From Adiantum capillus-veneris (taxonomy: Eukaryota > Streptophyta > Polypodiopsida > Polypodiales > Pteridaceae), in contig CM043948.1 in assembly GCA_014529385.2 (NCBI GenBank), forward strand, positions 80,342,760 through 80,406,759: 64,000 nucleotides of DNA, read 5' to 3'. The notes beneath the pieces are model-generated. The model had not been told where the DNA came from and did not search any database. It saw only the letters and a list, made by a program, of their open reading frames with translations. This document shows, piece by piece, positions 31,809 to 43,489 of the stretch (its first letter is position 1; every line of letters begins with the position of its first letter). The position numbers and the translations under genes were made by a program.

Positions 31809-31859
31809 TCGTCGTTAGCAGGTGACGAGTGTATGTCTTATATTCAGCGACAAACATGC

Positions 31860-32720
31860 AAGTTCCAGAAGAATCACACTTTGGTTGCCATCTGGAGCCG
31901 CTTTGCTTAATAAATTATTCACACACTGTATAAGGAAAATGTTCTGTAATGGAATAAATAATTGTATTTGCCAGGGCTAGAAAAATACATTTCTCCTAAC
32001 CTAAGAAAATAAGGGCAAACTTGAAATTCTCCCAGTTTTAAGGTCAACATTGGAAGCTTTTGCCGATAATTACTCTGAAACTTAAGAAAATAATTTCTGG
32101 GTTTTCTTCAAGGCAAGCTCAAAATTTGACCGAGATTGAAGGATTTCTATTGGTTAAAGTACTCTGGACACCCCAGGTTTTTCCTAGCACTGGTATATGC
32201 ATTCATTTATTCCCAAATGAGGGGAATTGGGAATAACAAGGGTCATGACTATTACCACTATAAGAGGAGTAGTCTATAATCGCTTGCATTGCCGCCGAAA
32301 AACAAAGAAAAATGGAAAGAGAAAACATTGCGTACGCGGCAATAACCGCAGCTCAAATCGGGGTAGTGATTTGAAAGCAATAATCGTGATAATATTTGTA
32401 ATAATATACTCGCTGCTATTATCGCGTCAATTGTCGTTCTTATTATCGCTAAACGTCCATTCAAAAATAAAGGTGCTCATTATTTTGGGTGGCCCAAATG
32501 AGAGCACCTTTATTTTTTACTTGCATAAAACAATGAAACATCAATTGTTTTTTGATAGAGTATATAAAAAACCAAAGAATTGAAATTGAATTTAGTTTAC
32601 CTTGACAATTTAATGTGCAGATGATCAACTATTTAAAAAAGTTACAAATAAAATGAAAATAGTTGTATATACATTGTACCACATTGGGACTTTATGAAAG
32701 TTTGGACAAATATTTTTCTA
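31860..32720. other. Upstream of the NTF2-like gene, with a short foldback
   Basis: AT-rich and without a supported frame. A stem formed by aaaaataaaggtgctcat (32463-32480) and its near-complement atgagagcacctttattttt (32498-32517) has a 17-base loop. The promoter of the NTF2-like gene should lie near 31860-32100, but I see no unambiguous TATA box. Confidence 0.5.
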
Positions 32721-32721
32721 T

Positions 32722-33223
32722 TTAATCTTTTTCGTTCTCGTCGTCGTTCAGAGGCACATACGTTTGATCACCTTGACTCTACATAAACCTAAGCCAAATC
32801 AAACAATTATCAACAGCTCAAAACAATCGATACAAAATTATTTGTTTAAACTTACCGCTTGTAGTGATCTAACCGTTGTGTCGTCGAATTTCGCGAGAGA
32901 TGTGGTTGTTCTCGAACAACCATCGCCAAGTATCAAATTCTGTATGTCGCTCCCGATACTTAACCTTCTCTCTGGTTGGTCGAGTAAGAGTGATATTTTT
33001 CTAAGTTAGCAATAACAATAACAAATCATCAACTATAGTCTTTATATAAATCATTGATTTAGGTTGTAATTTAATCAATCTTACATATTTCTCCTTCCAC
33101 GTTGCCTTGCCTCCCGAGCCATAGTGCGTGGGAGTTTGTCTAGCACGGACTTCGCGTTGTTGTCTGTAGGATGAGCCCGTCGCAGCCTGATCGCTCTTTT
33201 CTTGCATTGCCCACTCCCACTCC
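32722..33223 (-). CDS. Possible three-exon gene of unknown function
   Basis: On the minus strand, exon A runs from ATG at about 33223 to 33085 (donor AAATAT|GTAAGA), exon B 33000-32856 (acceptor ACTTAG, donor GCG|GTAAGT) and exon C 32778-32722 (acceptor ATGTAG) to TAA. The introns are 84 and 77 bp. Phases agree (2, then 0), and the joined frame has no stops: pieces are RAIRLRRAHPTDNNAKSVLD, ERRLSIGSDIQNLILGDGCS and SQGDQTYVPLNDDENEKD. A rival reading uses the 112-codon open stretch at 33339-33001, continuing in phase 0 into exon B for 43 more codons. More open sequence upstream (to about 33460, including FVKFRDQLLDHARYIEDALH) may be an earlier exon. I recognise no family. Confidence 0.35.
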
Positions 33224-33339
33224 GCATCTACCATGTTGCCACCGCGATATCTCTTGTCTAGATCTCTAACTTGGTTGACTGTTGTGTTCCGTACAGTGGA
33301 CTGCTTGTTTTTAAAAAATGTTTTTATGTAGCCCTCCAA

Positions 33340-34620
33340 TCACTGTTGTGAAAAACGTTGAGGCATTTGAAAATCTAACATGCAAGGCGTCCTCAATGTA
33401 GCGTGCATGATCTAGCAGTTGATCTCTAAACTTTACAAAACAGTTCTTAAACGTCAAATGTATAAGAATCTAAAGATGGCGTCGAAATGCCTTGCATTGT
33501 GCTGTACCGAAGTCCACCTCCCTGCCATATTTTACCCTATTGTAGGGCCCATGCGTGTCTGGCATGGGTGCGTCAGTATCCTCACCTCTACATGAGGGGA
33601 GGCATGCTCTGGAATAGGGAACTCTATTCCCCTGCCACTACTAAAACAAGCGAAGCTACAAGATACTTCGCCGCTTCGTCTCTGCCGGCGCTCGTTACCT
33701 TGAGACGAGCGTCAATGCGCGGCTCTAGAAGAAGTACGTCGACGGTGTTCTGGAGAAGCAAAAGTGGAATGGAGTGGCGTAGGACCTTGTGATGCCATGG
33801 GAGTGGGACCCTGCGATGCCATGCAGGGAGTGGACCCTACGATGGAAGGGGAGTAGGATGATAAGAAGGAGCCGTAGACTGAGCTGCCATCGGAAAGCGA
33901 GGCTCTGGATGTAAGGAGTCTCTCCCTGAATCCCCCATGGTGTGGATTGCAGAGAAAGACCGTAGGTCGCAAGCTGCTATGGAGTGTAGCGGCCAAACAA
34001 TCCCTCCGTCAAACGGAGGTACTAGTATCGTAAAGAGAGAGCCCGCTGTAGGTTTAGATCTACGACCTGTGGAGGAGCATGAGTAGAGTAGGTGTAGGAT
34101 GGCCATGCTTGGAAATAACAAAATTAAACCTATGACACTCATGGTTTAGGGTGAACTAGCCAGAAATAATCTTTATTTCTTTGCTTGTTCTCATCGCCTC
34201 AAGACTTGGGTCCACTAGAGGCGATGTCCACCCCAAGTGGGAGCCCACCTAGATGTGAACCAATCAAAAGAAGATCCAAATGGCTGCTCCCCACCAAGTG
34301 GTCTCTCTTTTGACATTTACATTAAAAGAGCAATATGAGATTTAGCTTTCCCCCCTACTCACTCATCTGTAAATATGTCCACAAGTATATTAGTACACAA
34401 GCACGTAGATACATATATATACTAGTAGACCTAAGCAGAGGCTAGTAGTGCCAAAGGTCAAGTGGCACCTCTTTAGATGTTACGCCAAGGGTAGGACCAT
34501 GCACGGCCAAGGGCCAGGACGGACATGCAGTCAAGGGGGTCCCTATATCTAGCAGGCCAAGGGTCTATAATAGGGCATGGCTGGGTGGTTATGAGCATGT
34601 TCCAATTCCCTATGCCTTTC
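33340..34620. other. Unassigned DNA, including a possible LTR
   Basis: The segment 33790-33850 repeats gatgccatgggagtgggacc with variation. From about 34150 to 34621 the sequence may be an LTR (it ends CA just before a primer-binding site), but no partner LTR is found in the window and its left limit is not fixed. Confidence 0.35.
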
Positions 34621-34622
34621 AC

Positions 34623-34636
34623 TAGTATCAGAGCTT
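34623..34636 (+). promoter_or_regulatory. Primer-binding site, initiator-Met tRNA type
   Basis: TAGTATCAGAGCTT matches the plant LTR-retrotransposon PBS TGGTATCAGAGC, except for one base near the start. It follows a CA dinucleotide by one base, as expected at the edge of a 5' LTR on the plus strand. Confidence 0.5.
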
Positions 34637-34639
34637 AGG

Positions 34640-37600
34640 GGAAGGGAGAAGCTATGGAGGAGGGAAGGGGATTGCATGGATTTACTCTCGCTCTGTCTCT
34701 CTCTCTTTCCAAATTCTCTCTGGATTGATCTCTCTCGTTGTCAGGACGTGCTTGCATGCCTTTGCATGCGGAGGAGCAAGGACGAGGCATGGCTGTGGGC
34801 ACTGTCCCCTGCAGAGTCGAAAGGAGAAGGCTGCAGGAACGACTGCTTGCAAGGATGAGAGAAGATCAAGGCTGGCTATGTGAAGGAATGCTTATACACA
34901 TAGCGGTGGCGAGATCAACCTGCACCAAATTTACCATATCCAGCCTGGTTGGATGCGCAACAGGGAGAGCATCATCATTCGTCTTTGTTGCGAAGGGATT
35001 CGAGCACTACAGATGCCGTCATCTTTATGCTTTCCCTCATCGCTTACTTCGCAGAGCCGCCAGACAATCGCCATGGCTTTTTCTCTTGGTTTTTAAAAAT
35101 GTGGGTGCCCTAATTTTGGGCAAGCCCCCAATTAAGGGCTTTGGCCCGCGGCTCCAGTCGACAGAGTTTAGCAGTCTTGACACAGTTGCAAGCATGAATA
35201 GATTCAACGAACCCAACCATGCACACAAGCACCAGCGGCAACATTTTCACGCATAGGTTGGAGTCAATATTCAATAGGAAATTGCATTCCGCACGCACAT
35301 CATGCAAGGGGCTATGTGCCAATGGCCGAAGTAAAACCTCCAAGGTGTTCAACGTAGAAGCATGGCCACGATTTAGATCGGGCAAGGCCTTTGACAAGGA
35401 AGTAGGACATCTCTTCACACACAAAAGAGGTTTTACTATGACGACAAGGCTCCAAATCGGCAAGGATACAACACGGCAGTTCCCAGGGCCTTTCAAAAAG
35501 GGAGTCTCAAAATTTGCAGACTTTGCAGCATGGTATTTTGAGATTTTTTCATAGCTTGGCCTGGTAGCAAAGATGCTCAGCATGGCCGACTCAAAGCAGA
35601 AACCTTCAAAATTGCTGATGTTGAGGTTTTTTTAGCCTATTAGAGAGGCTTCAAGGTGCATCCGAAAACATTCAAGGTACGTCTAAATCTTCAGTTTATT
35701 TGGAAAAAGTTTCAAAATATGTTGCATGGTTTTATCTTGCAACGGAGAGCGCATTGTAGGCCCTCCAAGCACAAGCAAGGCTTGTGACAGTTATCTTCAG
35801 CATTAAAATTTTGTTGCATATATTATTGGCAAAAGGTCAATGATTCATTGCAAACCCATATCAAGCATGGCTTGGATACACAAAAACCTCGACAACACAT
35901 GCTTGTCGGAGGTTAATGGAGTAATGTTAGGCCAAGGGCCAGGCAAGACTACTCGGACCTCATGAAGATCAGCACGGCTTGTACCTAGACTTAATGAACG
36001 GTACAAAATTGTTCGGCATGGCCGGCTCTATGCAGGACAGACAACACTCTTTTTCCCATGACTAGGGCAACCGACAGCGGCACACATGATCGGCATGGCC
36101 GACTAATTGTCCCTCTTTCTTGAAATCGGCGGCAAGATTCGTCGATAGGAGTACTTAATGAGATCTACAAGTAGACAAGGTCTATTGTTTGTGAATTATC
36201 GACAAAGTCGACTTTCTTTTGATATGACATACATTTGTTAGCATGAATATCCAGTAGCTTTGAGCTCTCAGGAACTCCATAAGAACTTATGTGAAGCAAG
36301 GCTTCAATTTATGCATCTTGCATTGAGACTTCCCACATTTGACGTATGCTATGAGCATACAAACTTGGGAAGGATATGGCGATATGCTTGCAGGTTATTT
36401 CATTACATGCCAAGAAGGTGTATATGTTACACATGAAATTTCTCTCTCACGCAACAGATATGAACTACAGTTGAGCGAGCTTTTCCTTGACGTCTCAAGA
36501 CAACTGGTTACAGCAGGGTGACTAGGTTAGACCATATTCATTTTTGTTTATTCTTCCATGTTTACACATTTCATTTGGAGAATATTGTTGGTTGGGTAAA
36601 CCAAAGTGCTTTGACAATTTCACATGAAGCAAGGCTTCTCACGCGTGCCACCTACTACCTATTGATTTGGTATCAAGGGCATGGACATGCCAGTTTGGGG
36701 AACTGTTACAATTAGAAATTGTTCCTGTTTTATGTGCGGTGACATCACGTTATGATGCATCACTACCAATGCAGACTGTGTAAGGCACTTATGCTTTCGG
36801 CTCTCACACTTGAGGCCATCATAGTAGCCAAGGGCTTACAATTTCGCATGCAAGGCATGTTGGTCAAGTGGACTCAACTCCATTGCCTCATAGATTACGC
36901 TTTCGCTATAACACCAGACACTATGTCAAGTACAAGGACACTTTTGGATTCTTTCAACATGCTTTTTAAGTTTAAACATGCTTTTTGGTTGTTGTCAACG
37001 CACAACAACACTAAAAAGAACCTAGTTCTAAGACTTAAGACTTAATTCACAGGCAAAGTTCCATATTTAAGTCATTTTCGTACAATCACGATCCCCTACA
37101 CGATGAACATATTGGTTTTTTGGAACCACTTTTGGGCACTTCCTTTGACTGACATCTATTATCGCCTTGATTTTGGATGATTTACGTCTGAAAATCACGG
37201 CTTTGCCTATCTCCCCACCAACTTGCATCAGTTTCTGGATCTATCTGAAGGGGAAATTCATCCAAGCAATCTGCACAACTTTGTCGGTACTCTTTTGCTT
37301 TTCTTTGACCATATTTATACCTTTAATGTTACATCTCGTTGATGCTTGTGTTTCACCCTCTTCTGAACTCACTTTTGTTTTAGTTGTATTTGTAATAAAG
37401 CCCCAAGATTTTTCGATTGCTGATCTAGCTAGTAGGGTAGCTTTATATCCTTCTCCTAACCCTACTCCATAATGTTTTTGCTGGGAGCTAACAATTTTTC
37501 CTTTGATTACTACCAAATGACCATTTGCAGACTGAAGGTAACAAACCATCAGGGTTTGATGATTTAGAAACCCCTTTTGGTGACGATTTTTGCATGGTCA

Positions 37601-37655
37601 ATTATACTTCTGCATCCCCTAGCTAGTGAACAACTCCTGCCCTGATTTTGTCATC
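34640..37655. other. Unassigned DNA downstream of the PBS
   Basis: About 3 kb with only short, unrecognised open stretches (plus 34738-35256, minus 35583-35110, plus 37167-37472). None shows Gag or Pol motifs. If the PBS at 34623 is real, this may be the interior of a non-coding (LARD-type) element. Confidence 0.35.
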
Positions 37656-37660
37656 AAGGT

Positions 37661-37790
37661 ACATGGATCGCGATCCATGTTGGGAAGCAATTTCAAATTA
37701 CAATTAGTGGAGGTTGTTCCTATGCATATGGGGATGCTACTGTGAAAATTTCTATTTTAGGGTTTGAGGAACACGGATCGCGATCCATGT
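37661..37790. repeat. Two copies of a 20-bp palindrome
   Basis: ACATGGATCGCGATCCATGT at 37661-37680 is a perfect palindrome. ACACGGATCGCGATCCATGT at 37771-37790 differs by one base. They are 110 bp apart, and the sequence between them is not repeated. Confidence 0.95.
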
Positions 37791-38387
37791 TCCACCACTT
37801 TCTGCAACTATTTTTGCACCTAGTGATTCTGACTATTACAAGGGGTCTACTGATGAAAAGGTTTTGGGTTTGGGTAAGTTTTGAACTCCCCCATTGGCCT
37901 TGACAACTTGCAGATTTTGTGACTTTGATCTGCTCTAATCTATTGTCTAGTAATGTTGGTAGAGTGTGGAACACACACAAATGTTCTTGTAGGGTTAATG
38001 ATCATACCTGTCAAGAGCTATCGATGTAGTCACAGCAGGCAGAAACAAAGAAGAAAATTCCATGCTTCTCTGGCTCTGTGTGTGTGTATGTGTGTGAAAG
38101 CAAATGAGCTTATGTTGCCCCATTCATACTTACCTCCATTGATCATATCTTGCTATTCATATCATCTACAGTTCCAACCGTTCTTCATTCTGATACTCAA
38201 TTGAAAAATGGCCTTTAATCTGCAGTTTTGATCTTGTAGAAGTTGGCTCAAAATCCGTTGTGTGCTAAACCTTTCCATATTTGCCATGTTCGAAGCCCTT
38301 TCTTTGAAGTTTCGGCGTTTGCTTTTAAAATCAATTTTGACTTTTCTGGCTCTACTTATTAATTTTTGTTGATTATTTGGTGTTTTT

Positions 38388-40236
38388 TTCCGAGAAAAAT
38401 ATCCTTCTATTAGTTAATGCAATTGTCCATAGGGCTACAACAATCATAATGGGGAGACTCTCCCAATGAAAAAATAGCATATGTACAATGAGTATAAATC
38501 AAGAAATGGGAGAAGGGAAAAGCCACACAGGTGGACGGTAGTGACATCTGAGTACACCTTGGACCATGGTGAAAAAAGGCCTAGGACACCAGAGTCGAAG
38601 GAAAGCCTCTTTCGGAGCTGCTCTAGAGTCTCTCCAGCTGTCCTCTGAGAGTATGGATCAGCTCTAGCCAAAGATCACGAACAATCTCTGCTGGTGGTAC
38701 AGGGCAAGCCTCAAAGATGTGGAAGCAGCGGTCCCGCCAGATGAACTAGAGTGTCAGGCCATTGATGAGCTCCCAACACTCCTCTCTCTCACTGCACCAC
38801 TTCTGTGGGAGTAAGCTCTGTTGGCAGGATGGAGTGTAGGTCACCCCCCTTGCATCACTATCATCCTGTTGGTGGAAGATAGCTCAAATTGAAGTGTCGC
38901 GCCCATGAGAGTGGACCAAGCAGCTGCCCACCAAGTGTATTGCAGAGCCATGGAAAGAGCAGGCATCACCCGAAGAACACGAAGATACATCTGCTGTGCC
39001 ACAGGAAAATCACATAGATAGTGACGTTGACTCTCCACAAGATGGTCACAAGCTGCACATGCGGCCGAGAAACCACTATGTACAAGCCAGCTTCCAACTG
39101 TTGTAGCTCTGTGTGCGACCAGCCCCTGGAATAAAGTGACTCACCTCGGTTTTCTGGAGCCCCACAACCTCTCCCAAAAAGCTGCCAAGAACTTAGCTGT
39201 GAGACCCTCCTCCTGCCAATGAGGTGTTGCAGTAGGGCGAGCCTCTCTTTGTGCTGCCAGTATGTGACATCCAGTTGAACAATATACTGAAAGAATGGGA
39301 CACCTGGGTGGTCTGCAGAGGAGAAAGGGTCCCTCCAAAGACACTCTCCAGGATCCCACTGTACTCGTGCCAATGGATAGCTCTCCCAAGCCCACAATCT
39401 CTAGTGTCCAGTATCAAGAGCTGTTGCGTCAGGATCAATGACACAAGTCCTCCTACAGATGCCCACCACTCGGATCCTCTGAAAACAACACTCTACCACA
39501 TCTGTGGGGCCTCTACTGCAACTCGGTGTAAGCATCCCTCACCCTGTAACTCAAAAAACAGGGAGGGTACAATCTCTGAGCAAGCCAAACTAAGATGAGA
39601 ACTTCTAGTCGCATGAAGGCTCCCATCCATCTAGGTGCTGCTGGCTCGAGAGGTGTGAGCCACTCAGCTGGTACTACCTCTGAGATGTCGTGGGACATGC
39701 TTTACACCCCTCTCATGCCCAGCTGAAAGCCTTGCAGCTCCTCTGACAAGCCTGAAAAATGTAACCAGTCACCTAAAGAGCGTGCTGGACCCGTTGCCAT
39801 GGACCCGAGGAAACATGAGGCCGACTACCAACCAAGTGGCTTCTCTAAGTGCTAACCATGGGGTTCCAAACAAGGGGTTGTGTCAGGTGCTCCTCCGTGC
39901 AAGTAGGTTGACGCTGCTCCAGGCCTTGCCGCAGATGCTCCCAAGATCGGAGCAAACTCATAACGAAGCGGTACTCCAGTCTCCTGCTTAAGAGAACTCT
40001 GCACATCTCTGTGAAAATCCATCTGATCAAAGGTTTCTAGGGGCCTCCAGCTTGAGGTACCCTAGCACGAAGTCGCTATAGCAAGAACTCCTTCCAGGAT
40101 CTCACCTGAAAGAAGTCCTCTGACGATGAACTTCCCAAGAAGGACTCTGCTCTACTGTGCTGGGTCTACGATCCCAAGCCCTCCCTGAGAACAAGGAAGA
40201 GTGATGACATGCCAAGCCACTTTGGACCGGGCTATC
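38388..40236 (-). mobile_element. 5'-truncated LINE with 16-bp target duplication
   Basis: Flanked by ATTATTTGGTGTTTTT at 38372-38387 and 40237-40252. On the minus strand, decayed LINE pol reads IARSKVAWHVITLP and CSQGGLGIVDP (near 40230-40150), DQMDFHRDVQSSL (near 40020), then the zf-RVT region (SQRHYLCDFPVAQQMYLRVL, 39038-38980) and a C-terminal tail to about 38440. Many stops and frameshifts are present. The 3' end faces left, adjoining the T-rich duplication. RT catalytic motifs are missing because the insertion is truncated. It is a different LINE subfamily from 51426-57437. Confidence 0.85.
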
Positions 40237-40394
40237 ATTATTTGGTGTTTTTAGCTTTTTAGTAAAGAAAAGTTACTTATAATTATTATTAGTTGGCCAA
40301 AATTTTACCAAAATTAGTGTAATCATTCATAAACACATATTCTTAACCTGACATTTAGATGGTGTCAATATGGCTCATGGTTATTCCTGCTAAC

Positions 40395-40900
40395 AGTTAA
40401 AAAGCTCTAAAAAAATTTTAAAGGAAAAGGAAAAGAAAAAGAAAAAGAAAAGAAGATAATATATATGAAATAATAAGTATCTTGCTGCGTTTTCCCCCCT
40501 TCCTAGAGTGACTCGTCCCAGACAAACATGTGTCAAAGTGCATGGGTACGAAGTACGTGTCTATGCATAGCGGTATGTTGTGGCTCTATGATAAATTGAG
40601 GATATGCATGGGGTAACAAAGTGCTGTGCAAGATATGGGTTCTGAACAATAAGAGTTAAAAGGCTCTAAAAAACTGTTAAAGGAAAAGAAAAAGAAAAGA
40701 AGATAATATATACGAAATAATAAGTATCTTACTGCGTTTTCCCCCCTTCCTAGAGTGACTCATCCCAGACGAACATGTGTCAAAGTGCATGAGTACGAAG
40801 TACGGGTCTATGCATAGCGGTATGTTGTGGCTCTATGATAAATTGAGGATATGCATGGGGTAACAAAGTGCTGTGCAAGATATGGGTTCTGAACAATAAG
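40395..40900. repeat. Tandem duplication, 259-bp period
   Basis: Copies at 40395-40653 and 40654-40900 both run from agttaaaa(a/g)gctctaaaaaa to gggttctgaacaataag. They differ mainly in the length of a purine-rich aaaggaaaagaaaaag run. No frame is supported. Confidence 0.95.
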
Positions 40901-41326
40901 TTTAGTGGATTTTGATGGTCAGGTTAGGTTGAATCTGTGTGGTCCAAACAAAAGTAATTGTAGAATACGTGCACTTTGTTTGACAGTGGCCTCTAGAAGT
41001 TGTTACACTACATTGTTTGGTGATTGAGGGATCTGTTTTGGTCGCCACTAAAATTTCTTTGATTTGGACTTTAGGGTCAAGGCATCAAGTGAGCCAGGCG
41101 GTTTCGGTTTCCATACCCATTGGACTTATTTTGGTTATCGATGTTGCGATTGGATTGGCTTAGGTTGCTTGACAAAAACCTTGGGTGGTATGTCAAGGGT
41201 GGGTTTTTGTTGATGCATCGTGGGTGGACTTGCATTGCCATGTCATTTGGGTATCGATAATGTCTTCGGATTGGTTTGCATAATAGACTTTTTTACCTAG
41301 ATTTTTCTGACCATCATTTGAGAACA
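40901..41326. other. Flank of the second gypsy element
   Basis: No gene, LTR or polypurine tract is seen. The left limit of the element is therefore unknown. Confidence 0.4.
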
Positions 41327-41740
41327 TCACTGGATTGGAGCAGGTGTTGATTGGAGAGGTTCCCATACATTGTCTGTTTGTACAAATGGTGTGGCAAAAT
41401 ATTTGCCATCTTGCCTTAGCTGCAAGGTATTATAGCGCCAATTTGGTGTGGCTTGATAAGTGTGCATCCATGGCACTCCCAGAATAACTACTTTGTTAAG
41501 ATCCTTGTCCTTGACTACATGAAACTGGTGAGGATAAATTGTTCCATCAATAGCTATAATTGCCAAATTGACATGTCACAGGCTGTTCATTGTGCCTTTG
41601 TTTGCCACTTTGAACCCCATAATATTTGGCGTTAGAGGTTCCTTTGTTAATTTCATGAAGGTGGAGTAGTTGACAGAATTTGCTCTTGCACATTGTCCAC
41701 TAATGTGCACTCGGTGGTGCCATCGGCAAGTTGCAACATA
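41327..41740 (-). pseudogene. Post-integrase retropepsin-like domain, second element
   Basis: An active-site-like CTLVDNVQEQILS lies near 41710-41675 in one phase. FMKLTKEPLTPNIMGFKVAN follows in another, then VVILGVPWMHTYQATP (about 41485-41440) in that same phase after one TGA. The motif order and spacing match the domain after integrase in the first element, including the xxLTP(N/S) segment. The catalytic-loop Gly is lost, so this copy is dead. Confidence 0.6.
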
Positions 41741-42014
41741 ATGCATAGATCTATGCCACCTAACCATGTAGCCTCTGTTTGTATGGATGCTATTGGAGGG
41801 GAATTGGTACAATTGTTTTGTTGGTTATCTCTTTGAAGGTTTTCCCGCTCCTTCCGCTTTAATATTCCGATTTTGGCTTCTTGTTGTGCCTATTCCCAAA
41901 TGTCATGGGCTTGACTTCTATGCTAAGCGATCGCATGTATTGTTTGGAATTCTTCTGGTGTTAGTGAAAGAAGACATTTCTTTAATCTGTAACCACTCAT
42001 CAATTAGGGATCTC

Positions 42015-43139
42015 CTATCGTACCAATGTTGCAAGCTTGATGGCACCACTTTGTGATATATCATGTATTACAAAAGGCCCCATCCCTCGCTTTTTGAGTT
42101 TTTTGGAGTGTTGTTTGAGGGTATACACCAAAACGTAATCCCCTTTTTGGAACCCCTTGTTAATCACACGTGGATCGTGGAAAGATTTCATTTGTATTTT
42201 TTGAGCATATATCCTGGCTACCGCCCTCACTCTAGTTTCATCTAATTGCTCCAAGGTTTCTAGTCTCTCTGATAGCTCGTGTCCCGTCCATCGTAATTGT
42301 GTTGCGATCCGTTGTGTTTTAATTAAGGATTCTATGGATAGAATTGCATTAATCCCAAACACAAGGTTAAAAGGAGTGGTCTCGATGGAAGTTTTAAAAG
42401 CTACTCTGTAAGCCCATAATGCAGTGTGTAGCTTTTGATCCCAATCATTACTTGAGTCACTGACTATTTTGGTGAGCACCGTGCATAAGATTTTATTGTT
42501 GCTCTCAGCTTGTCCGTTAGCTTGTGGGTGATAGGGTGATGATTTGCGATGGATCACCATGAATTCCTGAAGTAAGCTTTCAATGACGTTGTTCAAAAAG
42601 TGTATTCCTCTATCACTCACTATTTCAATGGGTAGACCATATCTGGTAAAAATCTGTTCGAAAAGGAGCTGAGCCGTAGTCTGTGCATCATTTTTTTGTG
42701 TTGCCTATGCTTCTGCCCATTTAGTCATGTAATATGTTGCTACTATGATGTATTATGCGTGCAACCTATATGCACGAGGTATGATGGGGCCAATAAAGTT
42801 GATGCCCCATTTGGCAAAAGCGCGTACTTCCATCATGGGCCTTAATGGAATTTCATCTCTCCATAGGGGTGGCTTTTTGCGTTGACATTCATCACATTGT
42901 TTGACATAGGCCTCTGCATCCCAGAATAGGGTTGGCCACCATATGCCTAAGTGAAGCACTAGCTTTGCAGTTTTATCAGTAGAGAAATGTCCCCCTAGCT
43001 GGCCCAAATACGCTTGTTCTAAGATAAAGAAATATTCGCTTTTTGTAGCACACAACCATAGTTGTTCATCCTTTCCCCTTCTATACATTTGGTTTCCAAT
43101 TAGAAGATAATTTTTTGCTTCTTCTGCTACAATTCTCAT
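42015..43139 (-). pseudogene. Integrase of the second gypsy element
   Basis: The zinc-binding part is at 43139-42753 (LGGHFSTDKTAKLVL, CDECQRKKPP). The core continues at 42620-42015 after a gap with stops: MSDRGIHFLNNVIESLLQEF holds the second catalytic Asp, and GQAESNNK the Glu. The first Asp position reads WGINFIGPI, Asp to Asn. The GPF-type C-terminal module is present (GDYVLVYTLKQHSKKLKKRG). Confidence 0.88.
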
Positions 43140-43489
43140 TCTTGCGTTACCCCATCCCTCTGGGAAGGTCTTGTTTTTTAAGTACTCAATTATGTGAGTA
43201 CTCCATTTGGGTGCTTGTACTACTCAAAACAGGGTGGCGTGTTCCACTGTTGGTTTCTTTGTACAGATATCACATGATTTTACATAAGTATGGACACTGT
43301 TTTCCATGTTTTTCTAGTAGACTCCTAGTATCTTTAGTATTTGGTAGGTTTCTCCATTGTGAAACCCTGTATTTTGTACATAAGCTTGTTTGAGGTAGTA
43401 TTCGTATTCATCCGGCTGTACACATAGTCTCAAAATCCCATCTTTTCCGTGCTTGTATAGTAGTTTTGCTAAAAGCTGGAGATTTCTTG

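Noticed and set aside
33712-34142. Minus-strand frames resembling a plastid transit peptide (MAATLHSSLRPTVFL) as exon 1 of the 33-kb locus
   Set aside because: The Ser-rich start is suggestive, but the frames include a local repeat, no donor site in a matching phase was convincing, and no mature domain follows.
35110-35583. 157-codon minus-strand frame
   Set aside because: No domain and no supporting context. The overlapping plus strand is equally open.
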